A DNA stretch of 64,000 nt from Gossypium raimondii (GCF_025698545.1 NC_068567.1:7130001-7194000); one strand, 5' to 3'; numbered from the stretch's first letter, positions 10,680 through 23,118 are shown. Program-made: numbers and translations. Notes: generated from the letters alone by a model not told the origin.

Positions 10680-12046
10680 TGTCATTTGATTATGCCTTTA
10701 GTTCAGTTATTAAATTTTTGAAATTAAATATTTTAGTCACTCTAATGTGGGCTTTTTTATTGGTCTAGTAACAAAATGATCCCTCTAATGTTTACACATT
10801 TTATTAATTTGATCCTAAATATAAAAAATTCAACAAATTTAGTCCTCAATGTTTACAAAATTTGTCATTTTAGTTCTAATTCTAAAAAAATTCAAAAAAT
10901 TTGGCCCTCGGCATTTAAAAATTTTATCAACTTAGTCTTAACTAGAGGTGCTCATGGGTAGGGCCGGGCCAGGTTCGGGCCGGGAAAAAATTATGGCCAG
11001 CGTCCTAGGCCCGGGCACGGGCCGAGCTCGAAATATGGGCCTGAAATTTTGTCCAGGCCCAGCCCGGGAAAAAATCCTAAGCCCGAGCCTGGCCCGACCC
11101 TAATAAACACTAAAAATTTATTTTAAAAATAAAAAATAAAACAAGTATTTTAAAAACATTTTAAAATTAAAATATATATATTTATTATATTCGGGTCGGG
11201 CCGGGCCTGGGCCAAAACAGTGGTGCCCTCATTTTTTTGCCCAAACCCATATTTCGGACCTATATTTTTACCCGAACCCTCCCATATTTTGGACAGGCCG
11301 TCAGACCGGGCTGGGCCGCCGGCCCATGAGCACCTCTGGTCTTAACTCTAAAAAATAAAATATATTTTTAAAAAAAAATTATTTTTATCCCTTTATAACC
11401 CATCGACTAACCCATGTGAGATATTAAAATAAGAAAAGAGTATCATCTTTCAAGTCACTCGTGACAATTTATTTTACTTTTAGGCTTCACACTATATCAA
11501 ACATATTGATTTGGAACCTATATGGAATAATTTGCTACATTATTACCCAAATAGATAACATTTTAATGTCTTTATTTTCTTTTGGATCTTTTTGTGTGTG
11601 TTTTATCCCAATTTTGTTAAGTTTTTTGCAAGTGACTTGAAAGAGGATACTCTTTTCTTATTTTAATATCTCATGGATTAGCCGATGGGTTATAAAGGAC
11701 TAAAATTGATTTTTTAATATTTTTAAAATTTTTAGATTTAGGACTAAATTGACAAATTTTGTAAATATTGAGGACCAAATTTATTAATTTTAAGAATTAG
11801 AACTAAAATGAGAAATTTTGTAAACATCAATAGCTAAATTTGTTGATTTTTATATATTTAAGATTAAATTGATAGAATATATAAACATTAGGGCTAATTT
11901 TGTTACTAGAGCAATAAAAAAACCCATATCAACTCAGAGTGACTAAAATATTTAATTTCGAAAAGTTTAGTGATTAAATCGAAAAAATAATAATTAAATG
12001 ATCAAAATAGAACAAAAGAGATAGTTAGGTGAACATTTTATAGTTT
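10680..12046. mobile_element. Foldback (long inverted repeat) element with nested insertion
   Basis: Sequence at 10690-10935 and 11340-11458 is the inverted counterpart of 11631-12000. Examples: 'aaattaaatattttagtcactct' on the left and its complement near 11940-11965; 'cactctaatgtgggcttttttattg' against 'caataaaaaaacccatatcaactcagagtg'; 'aagaaaagagtatc' against 'gatactcttttctt'. The central spacer is about 170 bases (11459-11630). The left arm is interrupted by a complete hAT-type element. The left outer end looks eroded. No coding capacity. Confidence 0.75.
10943..11338. mobile_element. hAT-type non-autonomous element (396 bp)
   Basis: It is flanked by a perfect 8-bp TSD, GTCTTAAC (10935-10942 and 11339-11346). 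Terminal inverted repeats are TAGAGGTGCTCATGGG and, inward from the right, CAGAGGTGCTCATGGGCC. Sub-ends are GC-rich with repeated 'gggccgggc' and 'cccgggc' palindromes, in strong contrast with the AT-rich surroundings. An 8-bp TSD and a (C/T)AGAGG start are diagnostic for hAT elements. A relic of the same terminus is at 29343. Confidence 0.9.
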
Positions 12047-12289
12047 ACCCAAAATCTAAATATATAAAATAATTAATTACTTGAAATTCCTTTTTCATAT
12101 TATACTTTCAATATCAATTTCATTAAAACCAAGTCGTATTTAATAATATGTTTTGATATAATAAATTAAAGTATTTTTTAATAAAATTTAAAGTTGAACA
12201 TAATTAGAAAAATGATTAAATCTAGTTAAAATAGTTTCAATTAAGTTAAACATTTTCAATCATGTTAAAATTGTTTTTAAACAAGTCAA

Positions 12290-12745
12290 GATTGCTCCAG
12301 GCCAAAAAGTATCGATAGTTTTCAAGATATCGATACTCATTCTACAATCGATACCAAATTGACATTATGTTTTTAATTTACACAAAAAGTATCAATATCT
12401 TTTACCAGATATCAATAATTTGTCTTTGGTGTCATTGTAAACTAATTTCAACGGTCACTGAATCAGGCATTAAATGCTAATAGTATTGATACTTGTAGAA
12501 AAAGTATTGATACCTTTTATTGCATGTGAATTTAATAATATGGTATTTTCATCCCCAACGACCCTATTAACTTTCACAACAACCCCAACGGTTGGAAATG
12601 TATTAGAAGTTATAAATACCATGTTCCAAGGGTAAAAGCAATTAAGGTAAATTGTTGTGTTCATTGTTGCACATACGTTCGTTGCTTTCACAAATTTTCT
12701 TAAGGTTAATTCACCCCCTCTTGGTGATTTTGAGTTGATCTATCG
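12290..12745. repeat. Dispersed repeat with GTATCGATAC-type motifs
   Basis: Contains several variants of 'aagtatcgatac' and 'agtattgatacc' (12310-12520), then less AT-rich sequence with 'ccccaacg' and 'ttcaccccctcttggtgattttgag' up to the LTR border. It looks like a piece of a retroelement but has no diagnostic domain. Confidence 0.4.
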
Positions 12746-15405
12746 TGTAACAACCTGTTTTTAGTGAAATCGAAACAGTAGTTTCGAGACCACAAATCCA
12801 AGTCCGGAAGAAAATTTATTTTAATATTATTTCATGGTCTGCATTATGATTGAAATATCGTATGAAAATGTCATAAAGAAATTTTATCGGTTACATGTCT
12901 AATTAAATGGAAAGGACCAAATTGCATAAAATGTAAAAGATGAGTTCTAGTAGCTATAGGTATCAAATAGCTATGAAATTCAAAATTGGAGGTCCTTATA
13001 TGGAAATAGACCATTAAGAGGAGTTAGTAGATAAGTATGATTAGTCATCAATGGAAAATTAAATAAAGAAAAGGATTAAATTGGAAAGTAAAAAATAAAA
13101 ATATGATAAATAATAAAATAAACTAAAATTTCATCATTTTCATCATCTTTCCCAAATAAAAGAAATGGAAACCCTAGTTTGGAGAGCTTGAAGTTAGCAA
13201 ACTATTTTGGCTTAATTAGGTATGTATTCTTGTCCCGTTTTTAATAATTTTTATATTTTCGAGATCGTAATAGCTTAATCTAGTTACCTCGGGGATTAAT
13301 TTGTAAATTTATCAAAGTACTAGGGTTTGGCAATGGATTATAGTTGAACTATGATGTTTTATGGTAGAAATTGAAAGGTTGTTAATAGATAAACAACTTT
13401 TGTAAAGGGATTTTGATGAAATTATGATTTAGGGACTAAATTAAAAAGATGTAAAATTCATGAAAAAATTCTAAATTTTTTGAAATACATGGGCTGCTGT
13501 TGTGATATATGAAAATTGGTTAGGCTTGCAATAATGATTAAATTGCATGAATTTCATTTTCCGAGCCTAGGGACGAAATCATAATTAATTAAAAGTATAG
13601 GGGCAAATAGTAATTTTTTCAAAGATGTGAATTGGATTGAATTGAGTATAAATTGATGTTAAATTCATTCATATAGATCCAGATAGATCAAATACGGAGG
13701 TAGATTGGGGAAAAGAGAAAGTAACAGATTAGTAGCTTTTGTGTACACGAACATTGTCGAGGTAAGTTTGTGTAACTAAATTATATATTTTTATGTTTGA
13801 ATTGAATGTTGTGTATGTGATTGTATTATTGCCATGTATATGAAATTAATCACATATCTGTTGATGATCGACAAGTATTAAGCTCCGTTTGAATAAATGA
13901 AATTCGATGGATACAGGGTTCTCGTATTGGTTGTGATTCTGCATGTGTTGCGGACACACCACAGCTCGAAAGAGTGTCCCGTTATTAGCTCTCATGAGCT
14001 TCCTGTTAAATGGTTCTTGTGAGCTTCCCGTTAAATGGTTCTTGTGAGCTTCCTGTTAATAGCTTTTCGGAGCTTATCGATTTAAAGGCTCTTTTATGAG
14101 CTTCTCGATATTGGCTCACATGAGCTTCGCGATATTGGCTCACATGAGCTTTCCGTTACATGGCTCACATGAGCTTCCCCTTATATGGCTTGAAAGAGCT
14201 TCCTGTTTATATGCTTGTATGAGCATTCCCGAATATGAATTGACGAATTACAGATTTGTACACTTTGTGTGTACTACCCGTGTATCCATTGATATTTTAA
14301 ATGATTCAACGGCAAAATCCTGACATGAGAAAATATATGAATTCGAAATGAATCATTATCCGTATTTATTTGAAATACATGAAAATTTGATATTTGATGA
14401 GCTCATACATGTTTCTTGATATTCATGTGAAATAAATGACTAACATTTTTTATGAAGTTATGTGTTTAGGCTACTAGCCAATTTGCTTTGGATGTATTTT
14501 TGTATGCTTACCTTGAATTTAAATAAATGGTAAGTTAATTTTCTGTTATATGAACTTACTAAGCATTAAATGTTTACTCTGTTTTATTTCCTCTGTTTTA
14601 TAGTACTTCGGAAGCTCGTTGGGTTAGAAGCTTGGTGGAAATATCTCACACTATCCATCGGCCCATTTTGGTATATATAGAAAATTTATTTTGGTTATAA
14701 TGACATGCATAGAGTAATTTAACCAATGTTGGCTTAAAAATACTTTGTTGTAAATAGCCATTGGTATGACTTGAGTTAGACATATTTTGATATGTATATG
14801 TATGTGTGGCTTAATACGTTTGTTGTGTTTAATGTGGTTGAGTAATGGATAATTTATGAAAATGATAATGTATGATTTGAGATAATATGATTGGAGAAAT
14901 ATGCATATAATTATTTTGATATGTATATGTATGTGTGGCTTAATATGTTTGTTGTGTTTAATGTGGTTGAGTAATGAATAATTTATGAATATGATAATGT
15001 ATTATTTGAGATAATATGATTGGAGAAATATGCATATAAGTTTATATGGTCAATTAGGTAAGATTGAATACTTGGATATATGGGGTATTATGATATGTGT
15101 TAAATTTGGTTTTGGCTTGAGACATAGGCATATATCTTTACTGTGAGCCACACGGCCTGGGCACACGGGCGTGTGTCTCCTGCACCTTAAAAAAGTTTTG
15201 ATATTTTGCGAAAAATTTTCTGAGTTCCAGGTTTAGTAATGCATAATTTGGGCCTGGAGGGCTCATAAAAGGGACATTATGATTGTATATGATTGTTTTC
15301 TAATATGAATGTTAAATGATATGAAAATGTCTGTAATTGATCTGTATATGCTGGTAATGCTTTGTAACCCTGGTCCAGAGACGGATATGGGTTAGGGGTG
15401 TTACA
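12746..15405 (+). mobile_element. Solo LTR, family A (gypsy-like), 2660 bp
   Basis: Starts TGTAACAACCTG and ends GGGGTGTTACA, and is flanked by a perfect 5-bp TSD TATCG (12741-12745 and 15406-15410). No primer-binding site, polypurine tract or coding sequence lies within it, so it is a solo LTR left by LTR-LTR recombination. The element at 46963-54291 is the same family in reverse. Near the 3' end is the palindromic 'cacacgggcgtgtg' block (15160-15175). A tandemly repeated 90-110 bp block is seen at 14770-14900 and 14915-15030. Confidence 0.9.
13975..14235 (+). repeat. GAGCTTCC-based minisatellite inside LTR family A
   Basis: About ten units of 23-27 bases built on 'ggctcacatgagcttcc[ct]gtta'. 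Unit-to-unit variation is mostly in the spacer. The same array, reverse complemented and diverged, is in the reverse LTR at 52690-53110, so it is an ancestral LTR feature rather than a local expansion. Confidence 0.8.
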
Positions 15406-15410
15406 TATCG

Positions 15411-16324
15411 AGCTAACAATTCCATTTTTTTTATTTAAATTGAAAATGTTGATTTTTCAATAATAATTAATACCAAGTAAAATATAAAATATATAATTAA
15501 TACCAAATAAAAATAAAAATATATTATTACATTTATCATAATATAATTATACTTATTTGTTTGTTCATGTACTCTTTTAATTCATTAAAATAAACAAAAT
15601 CATAAAATAAAATATTTTGGTAGGTTGAGAAAGTTGATACATCATATACAAAATCAGTGACAACTCAATTGTTTTATGAATATTAATAAATTTACAAAAT
15701 GCTTTTTTTCCACTACTCCATTTCAACAAAACTCAATTGTTTCCCTTTTGAAAATATTTGTTAAAATCAGCCGAATTTTATAAACTTTCTAAACAGGTTG
15801 AGGGTTTAACAAGTGTATTATAAAGTATAATAAAAATTTAAAAAATAAGTATATAAATAAATGTGACACTTCTCACAACTTCAACTCGTTTATGGAATTT
15901 AAAATTTCACTGATTGTGTATAAAATAATTACTTTTATTAAAAGTCACAATTTAAATTTAGATTCCTTAAATTTTAAAACTAAGCTGTTAAAAATAATTT
16001 AGATAAAAGTTAATTTAAATTATAAATATCATAAAATATTATCTATTAAAATAATCTTATATTATTTAATAATGAAAGTCTTACCTTTACCTTCAAAAAT
16101 ATAAAAGTCTTACCTTCTTTGGCTGATGAAAACAAAACCTCTCAACTGATACACATTTGTAATTATTAAAACCAATTAATACTACAAATATCAAATAATA
16201 ATGAAATTATACATTTTTCTGAAATGAAAATCAAAGCAAAATCTATTAAATAATACTAGAACGTATTTATTTATAGTGCTAAATTTTAGTTTTGATTGGG
16301 TTATAACTGTAATTTTAGTTAAAT
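15411..16324. other. AT-rich intergenic DNA
   Basis: Nothing gene-like was seen. There are short 'aatataaaatatataattaataccaa' repeats around 15470-15530. No element border was recognised. Confidence 0.5.
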
Positions 16325-16333
16325 AATAAATTA

Positions 16334-16769
16334 GGGTAAACTATAAAAATAGTCACTATTGTTTGCCTCAGATTATATTTTAGTCACTTATGTTTGAAAT
16401 GTTATGTTTTAGTCACTTACGTTATCGTTTTGTTATGAGATGGTCACTCTACCGTTAAGCTCCATTACCTCCCTAACAACGGTCCTACGTGGCAGTCCAA
16501 ATGGGTTTTAAATGCCAACTTAGATGTCCTATGTGGCAGTCCAAAATAAATTTATTTAATTAAAAACATATTTTCATCCCACTAACTGAACATCCAAGTT
16601 GGCATTTAAAACCCATTTGAACTACCGTTAGGGAGGTACGGAGTTTATCGGTTAAAGTGACCACTTGCAACAAAACGATAACGTAAGTGATTAAAACGTA
16701 ACATTTCAAACACAAGTGACTAATATGTAATCTAAGGTAAATAAAAGTGACTATTTTTGTAACTTACCC
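16334..16769. mobile_element. MULE-type foldback MITE (GGGTAAACTA family), copy 1
   Basis: Long inverted repeats run almost the whole length: GGGTAAACTATAAAAATAGT on the left pairs with 'gactatttttgtaacttaccc' on the right, and 'cctccctaac..cggtcctacgtggcag' pairs with 'accgttagggagg'. The flanking 9-mers (AATAAATTA and TAATAATTA) match only partly. The family assignment to MULEs rests on the second copy at 60963-61212, which has a perfect 9-bp TSD. Confidence 0.8.
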
Positions 16770-17299
16770 TAATAATTAATCTAAAATAATAAGTGTAGTT
16801 TAATACCCAAATTCTAATCAAGTGATATTAACTTTTCAATATAATTCATTATGAAAATAAAATAAATATAGGTATAATTATTTTATATTAATAATTTGTT
16901 ATGAAAATAAAAGTAAAACCTATCTTTTCAATTTTATATTTAAGGGTTGATAATAAAAATATAATCAATAAACTAACTATTATTAATTTTCATAATGAAT
17001 TGTAATTATATTAATTGATTTATGTTTTTCCAACATTAAAAGATAGGTTTAGCTAACACAAAACGTTAAGCTTTATTTTAATTTGTCAAGTAGAATCAGT
17101 TAATAAAATATATTTAACTTAATAATTTTAATGAATATAATAAATTATATAATTTAAATTAATTATTATGATAGATATAATTTGATAATTAAGATTTTTT
17201 TAATTATTGAATTTTTTTTAATAATCTCATTATAGGTTTAGATTATATTTGTTCTTTTTGAGACAATGACTAGCACTACCCATAGCCCCTCCCTAACTT

Positions 17300-17950
17300 A
17301 GGGGTAAGCGTTCGATTGAATCGAGTGAAAAAATTTCGAGTTAATCAAGTTCACAAGTCCTATTTTATGATCCTAACTCAATTTGAATTTTTTTCAAATC
17401 GAGTCGAGTGAAATGAATTCAAGTCGAGTTGAATAGAGTGAAATTGTTCGAGTTAAATTAAAAAATTAAACATGTCAAATAAAAATATTATTACAAGATA
17501 ATTAATTCCATATTAAAGCACATAAATTTGAAACTATATATATTTGAAATTTTTTCAAAGCAAAACAATAAAAAATAAGATACTTAAGTACGATAAATTT
17601 GAATCATTAATTAGGTCTCAATACTATTATTTTAGAAAAATTTAACTTTTTTATATATTTTTAGAATTTTATATTTTTTAAAATATATTTTCAATTTTAA
17701 AATTATTTTTTTGTAATTTTTGTTGTGAGAGAGACTAATTTACTTAATTTCAAAGTTATCAAGGATCAAAAGGGTATTTAGATAAATCTGTTATTCGAAT
17801 TATTCGAATTGTGAATTTCAACTCGACTCAAAATCGAAATTCAAATCGAGTTATTCGAGTTGACTCGAATAATTCGAATATCTTAATTCGACTAACTAGA
17901 AATTCAAAAAAAAAATCTATTTTTTCGAATCAAATCGAGTTTTGCTCCCT
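17300..17950. repeat. TTCGAGT-rich dispersed foldback repeat
   Basis: The left end is 'aggggtaagcgttcgattgaatcgag' and the right end is 'cgaatcaaatcgagttttgctccc'. Both halves are rich in 'cgagtcgagt' and 'attcgaatt' phrases in opposite sense. It is a common type of decayed plant interspersed repeat. No TSD could be set. Confidence 0.5.
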
Positions 17951-19166
17951 CCTACCCAACCCATAAATAATAGGGTAACGCGCTTCAACACACTCGAATC
18001 CATATTCTCCTGCATTGACAACAATGACCATGTCAGTCGAGCTAAGACTCAATCGATAATTATTAAATTTTTTAAATTAGTAAAAGATATATTAATAAAT
18101 AAAATCAGTTTTCCTGAACATGAGTTTAATCATTATTAGCTTTTTCTCTATTTATATATTTATTAAAATCTATCTAATTGGTGGTTTTAATAGGTGTTTT
18201 TTTCATTATATATGAATTTTTTTGAAAATTATATATGATTTTTTATTAAATTAGAGATAATGCATTAATTATACATATTACTTTATTTTTAAACAATTTT
18301 TAAACACACCTCTTATCCGAAAACCCAAATTCAATGCTTTCATAAGTAATAAAGGAAATGGGTTCAAATTTGGGTGATTCATTTGTTTGAAATTAATTTT
18401 GATTTTTTTCCCAACTTTGTAATGATTAAATTATTTATGGACTACACCTTTTCTTCAGCAAGCTTAAACACTATGACCTACTAATTGGAGTACCTGTAAT
18501 GTAATAGAAACTTCCATACTAATGATTTTAATTAACGGACAATTGAAGTACACTGACGTCATTAACAGACACAACCCTTACTAATTAAGGGTTTTTTAGT
18601 CACTGTAATTATGCCTTCTTTTCAAGGTTATTAAGGCTAAATGGTTAAGCCGGGTTAAAATTTTTACCATCTTTTTAAAAATATTTAAATAAGGATTTTT
18701 CGAAATTTTTATTTTATTCTTTTAAATAATATATATCTTATTTAATTGTTATGTGTTATGTGTTATAATTATAAATATATATCTTATTTAATTCTCTTCT
18801 CTCTTTCTTTCCAGTAATTTTTGTGAAATATCTTGTTGGTATTGTTATCCCTATTTTTATATTTATAATATTTATATTTAACATTAATATAATTAATTTT
18901 AAATATTTTATATGAACCGAAAATTCTATCATATTCATATGCATGTGAAAAACACGTATTTATAATACATGTATGATTTAAAAATAACATACAATAAATA
19001 AAAATATATGATTTCAAACTAGTAATTATAATAATAACAACATATATGAAATATATACAAAATTAAAATAAAAATAGTTAAATTATGAGTGAAAGGAATT
19101 TTAAATAAGTAAACATATCAAATTATATATATCAAATGTACTTTGATTGTTTATCATGATATTTTC
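17951..19166. other. AT-rich intergenic DNA
   Basis: At 17985-18060 there is a short tRNA-derived-SINE-like stretch ('acactcgaatccatattctcctgcattgac..gagctaagactcaatcgat'). The rest is very AT-rich with no recognisable feature. Confidence 0.4.
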
Positions 19167-20607
19167 TGTAACAATCCATTTTCAGTGGTGTTAGAAACAA
19201 TGATTTGGGACCACAAATCGACAAGTGAGTTTGTAAATATTATTATTTAATATTTACAAATCAAATATAGTATTATATTGAATTTTGATTTGATATTTTT
19301 GCTATTTGAATGAAAAGTTAAGTACAAGTGATTTGTCTCTAAAGTCAAGTAATTTTAAAAATGAGGTATCGAGATCTTGTTTTTGTAAACCGAGCCTATA
19401 AGTATTTTTATTAAATATTTATGGAGTCACTATATAGGTTTATTAAAGTTTGGTCCGAAAATTTTAGTGATTTGTTAGTTAATTAAAAATGACTAAATCG
19501 TAAAAATTGTAAAACTTAATCACTATTGAATTTTATTAATGAAATGGCTTATATAGTCAAAGTTGGAGGACTAACATGGTAATTTGAAAATAATTTAGCA
19601 TGATGGACGGTTTATGAATTAAAATTAATTAAATTACATGTTATTTTTTATATATTAAAATGTTAAAATAATAATATTATTAAATGTAAAAACATAAGCT
19701 AATGTTGTCATCTTCCCCATTTGAGGTCTTGACACCGAAACTCCATAGTTTCAAATTCTTCTAGTTTTGCTCTTGCTTTTATTCACGCAGGTAAGTCCTC
19801 ATGCTATTGGTTTTTTTTTTTTTTTGTAAATTTTATGTTTTCTAGATCGTTGTAGTTTAATCTATCAAACTCATGGAATAATTTGTGATTCTATCAAAGT
19901 TTTTAAAACTTTTCATTGATGTTCTTGTAGATTTCTTGATGTTAATGTTTTGATTTGAAGCTTGATGATGGATTTGAACTAACTTGTAAAGTAATTTTGG
20001 TTAGTTTTGAGTTTAAGGACTAAATTGTTAAATTATGGAAAATGACATGAATTTCTTCTAAATTTCAGAATCTAAGGGCTTTTTCAGGATGATAATGAAT
20101 TCTTCATAATATTTTGTGCTTAATTATGAAAAGTAAGCTTGTTTCCGTTTAGGGATTAAATTGAATAAAATGCAAAATTTAGAAAATTGTGAAAATGTCA
20201 TTAAAGAAGTCATATGCATCAAATGAACTTTTATAAAGTAATTGAGGCTGATAATTGAAATAAATTATTGTATAAATCAAGAACCGGTAGATAATTATGG
20301 AAGAGAGAAAATTGTTGATTAGTTTCTAATATTATCATCATCTTTGTTGTTTAGCCTTGATAAGTTCATACAATTTAATTTGGTATAACTTGTAATATGT
20401 TATTTATTTTTGAATTGGGGTATGTTTAATAAATATATATATTTGAATTGTTACAAATTGGTCCAAGGTGAGAAAGTGCATTGAATTGAAAAGTACTATA
20501 CAATTACTTATATCAAGCCCGAATGGACATAGAATATGATACAATTAGCATGTCAATAAATTATTTTGCGCACTGTATGAGATTGATATGTGATGAGGTG
20601 ACGATAC
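19167..20607 (+). mobile_element. 5' part of an LTR related to family A, truncated
   Basis: It begins TGTAACAATCCATTTTCAGTG and continues with 'gggaccacaaatcgacaag', closely matching the start of the solo LTR at 12746. It contains the family's 'tctagatcgttgtagtttaatc' region near 19840. No GTGTTACA end was found. The sequence gives way at 20608 to a different element starting TGTTGGGAAATG, which either inserted into it or replaced its 3' part. Confidence 0.6.
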
Positions 20608-21161
20608 TGTTGGGAAATGTGTCCATATTGTAGTAAACATGTAATTGTTTTCTATTTATTTGAATGATGAATAAATAAATAAAATTAATTTCACATTTCA
20701 CTATTATATCTTTTGTATTTCTGTCTTTTATATTTTGCATACATAGAAAAATTGTGACAAGCAAATATTAGCTCATGGATTGTCTAAGTTCAAACTGAAG
20801 GTAAGTGGCATTATAAGAATGCTTGTATTGTGAGAAAGACAACTTACTTCAATAGAGAATCTAAATGAGTCCATAATCCCGTAAAAGAATCAAAGTGAAC
20901 ATTTGGTTCAAATACTGAGAAGGATTATTATGTCGTCTACAATTTCAATTAGGGAGATGGCTAGTCTTGGCTATTGGAGCAGTTGACTCTACGAGTAGAG
21001 ACATATATGTATCCAGTAGTAGAATGATACATTGAATTAGACCTAAGATGAATTCATTCTAAACCCGTTTGTGAATTAATTCACTTATGACGTTCAAGGT
21101 GTGATTTACCTAAATCCTAAGTTAGTCACTGACCATATGCGTATGCAACTCATGTGCTTTG

Positions 21162-21692
21162 ATATAAGTGGAGGCTTATACTCTAAAGATGATTGAGCCC
21201 ATAGCCGATATGTTAGGTACATGATTTGCGTATGGCGTGACTTTACTAGCAAATGTGGAATTCATAACTCAATTAAAGAGTTAATGATATCCTCTAATTG
21301 ACATTGTGTGGATTGATAAATATGGAACATAGTCAAGGTTGATGGTTCTCGAACCAGCAATTTATCACAGTCACTTGTTGATAGTGATCATATTAATTAT
21401 TAAGAAGACACAATGGTGACAATGAGATAAAATAAGATTGTATTGAGTGAACGGATTTAACTTAAAAGAATCAAGGATATTATATGAGGGTAACACACAC
21501 ATGACGAGGTCATTGGACAAAACAATTAAATGAATTGCTTTAGTAAAAAGTATACAATACAGAGTTTTCAATCATGATACTTCTTGTAGACTGATTCCAT
21601 GATTAAGTAATTGCGAATTGTCGGAACAATACTTCTAGACATAATTGCAATTACTAGAGCCTAATTGTATATGTTTGATTGGTCCCTCCACT
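21162..21692 (+). repeat. Left arm of 530-bp inverted repeat
   Basis: Pairs with 22188-22719. Matching outer ends are 'tataagtggaggctta' (left) and 'taagcctccacttata' (right); matching inner ends are 'gattggtccctcc' and 'ggagggaccaatc'. By eye, identity is roughly 85-90% with few indels. The two arms give near-identical predicted peptides when each is read towards the centre in the opposite sense, which reflects the duplication, not coding. Confidence 0.88.
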
Positions 21693-22187
21693 ACAGAATT
21701 GAACGATGCAAGTGCGACACCCTTAAGGAACCTCAAGCCGGTTCGGCTGCTACCGGTTCAGTCAGGGTCAATGAAAACCCGATCGACCCGATCAAGCCAC
21801 CAGTTGGACTGTCAACCTGGTTCGACCAGTTTTGGGTCTTGGTTTTGGGTTCCCGAGCTCAATTTACGATCTTAGGTCCAATTTTCAAGTTTAATTACCC
21901 TTGGGATAATTGTCTGACTTGAAAATTAATTTCTAAAAATATCATATTAATTTTAATTAATTTGATTAATTTAATTTTACTTGATTAAAAATAATTTTTC
22001 TAAAAATAACTTAGATTTTCCAAATTATTTTTTCAATAAAATTCTTTAACCAAATTCTATAGTTGAACAATTCTCACGATCACCTAATTTAATTTCATAT
22101 CGAATAAATCGACTCAATTAAATTATTTCCAAAGTCATGGAATTTTCTTCTGATTTAGATACAGTCCGATCGAGCTTTTGTTGAGCT

Positions 22188-22719
22188 AGCGGAGGGACCA
22201 ATCAAACATATACAATTAGGCTCTAGTAATTGCAATTATGTCTAGAAGCACCGTTCTGATAATTCGCAATTATTTAGTCATGGAGTCAGTCCACAAGAAG
22301 AATCATGATTGAAAACTCCTTATTGTATATTTTTTACGAAAGTGATTCATCGAACTATTTTATCCAATGACCTCGTAATGTGTGTGTTACCCTCATATGA
22401 TATCATTGATTCCTTTGAGTTAAACATGTTCACTCAATACAATCCTATTTTATCTCATTGTCATCATTGTGTCTTCTTAATAATTAATATGATCATTGAC
22501 AACAAATGACTGTGATAAATTGCTCGTTCGAGAACCAACAACCTGTGACCATGTTCCATATTTATCAATCCACACAATGCCAATGAGAGGATATCATTAA
22601 CTCTTTAATTGAACTATGAATTTCACTGTTGCTAGTAAAGCTATGCCATACACAAATCATATACCTAACATACCGGCTATGGGCTCAATCATTTTTAGAA
22701 CATAAGCCTCCACTTATAC
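22188..22719 (-). repeat. Right arm of 530-bp inverted repeat
   Basis: The reverse complement of 21162-21692. A transcript crossing both arms would fold into a hairpin with a stem of about 530 base pairs and a loop of about 495 nucleotides. Confidence 0.88.
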
Positions 22720-23026
22720 CACACATTCATGCTTGAAAATGGATCCCACAACTTTGAAGATATGATGAATACCATTGATCAATAGACAGTAAAAGATAAT
22801 ATTTAATATGTATTTTTAACTTCACAAACTTTCAAATACAATTTTTTTTAATGGAAATTCAAGCTTTCAAAGCATAACACTAATTTCACCCATAATTTTA
22901 AGTAACTAAAGGGAAAAATGTTAAAATTATTCTATTACGTTGATCTGTTGTGTTTGAGGACTGTTAGCTTATTGTGGTCGGGCTTTTTCAGCGTGGCCCA
23001 TTTCATGAAAGTAATTTTTTTTCATC
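22720..23026. other. Intergenic DNA and upstream promoter region
   Basis: About 300 bases between the inverted-repeat element and the TATA box of the next gene. No further element was recognised. Confidence 0.4.
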
Positions 23027-23034
23027 TATAAATA
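23027..23034 (+). promoter_or_regulatory. TATA box for the tail-anchored protein gene
   Basis: TATAAATA, followed by 'ggcccg', lies 92 bases upstream of the ATG at 23119. This gives an expected transcription start near 23060 and a leader of about 60 bases. Spacing and context are good. Confidence 0.65.
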
Positions 23035-23118
23035 GGCCCGGCTCTATTCAGCGGAGTTATTAAAATTTGAAATAGCCTCCCGCCAGAAATGAGTTCGAAA
23101 TAAAACGAGATTTTCAAA

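Larger units (their letters stand above)
20608..22719. mobile_element. LTR-like element (TGTTGGGAAATG) with internal long inverted repeat
   Basis: The left border TGTTGGGAAATGTGTCC resembles the start of a plant copia-type or non-autonomous LTR. From 20608 to 21692 it reads as one LTR-like unit. From 22188 to 22719 the last half of that unit is present again in the opposite orientation. The 495-bp space between the arms (21693-22187) is unique, with repeated 'accggttc' and 'cgacc' motifs. No protein domain or clear right border was found. Confidence 0.55.

Noticed and set aside
21188..21215. Stretch resembling miR171 (TGATTGAGCC..GATAT) inside the inverted repeat arm
   Set aside because: The middle of the sequence does not match the miRNA, and it lies in a long repeat arm with a 495-base loop, not in a miRNA-type hairpin.
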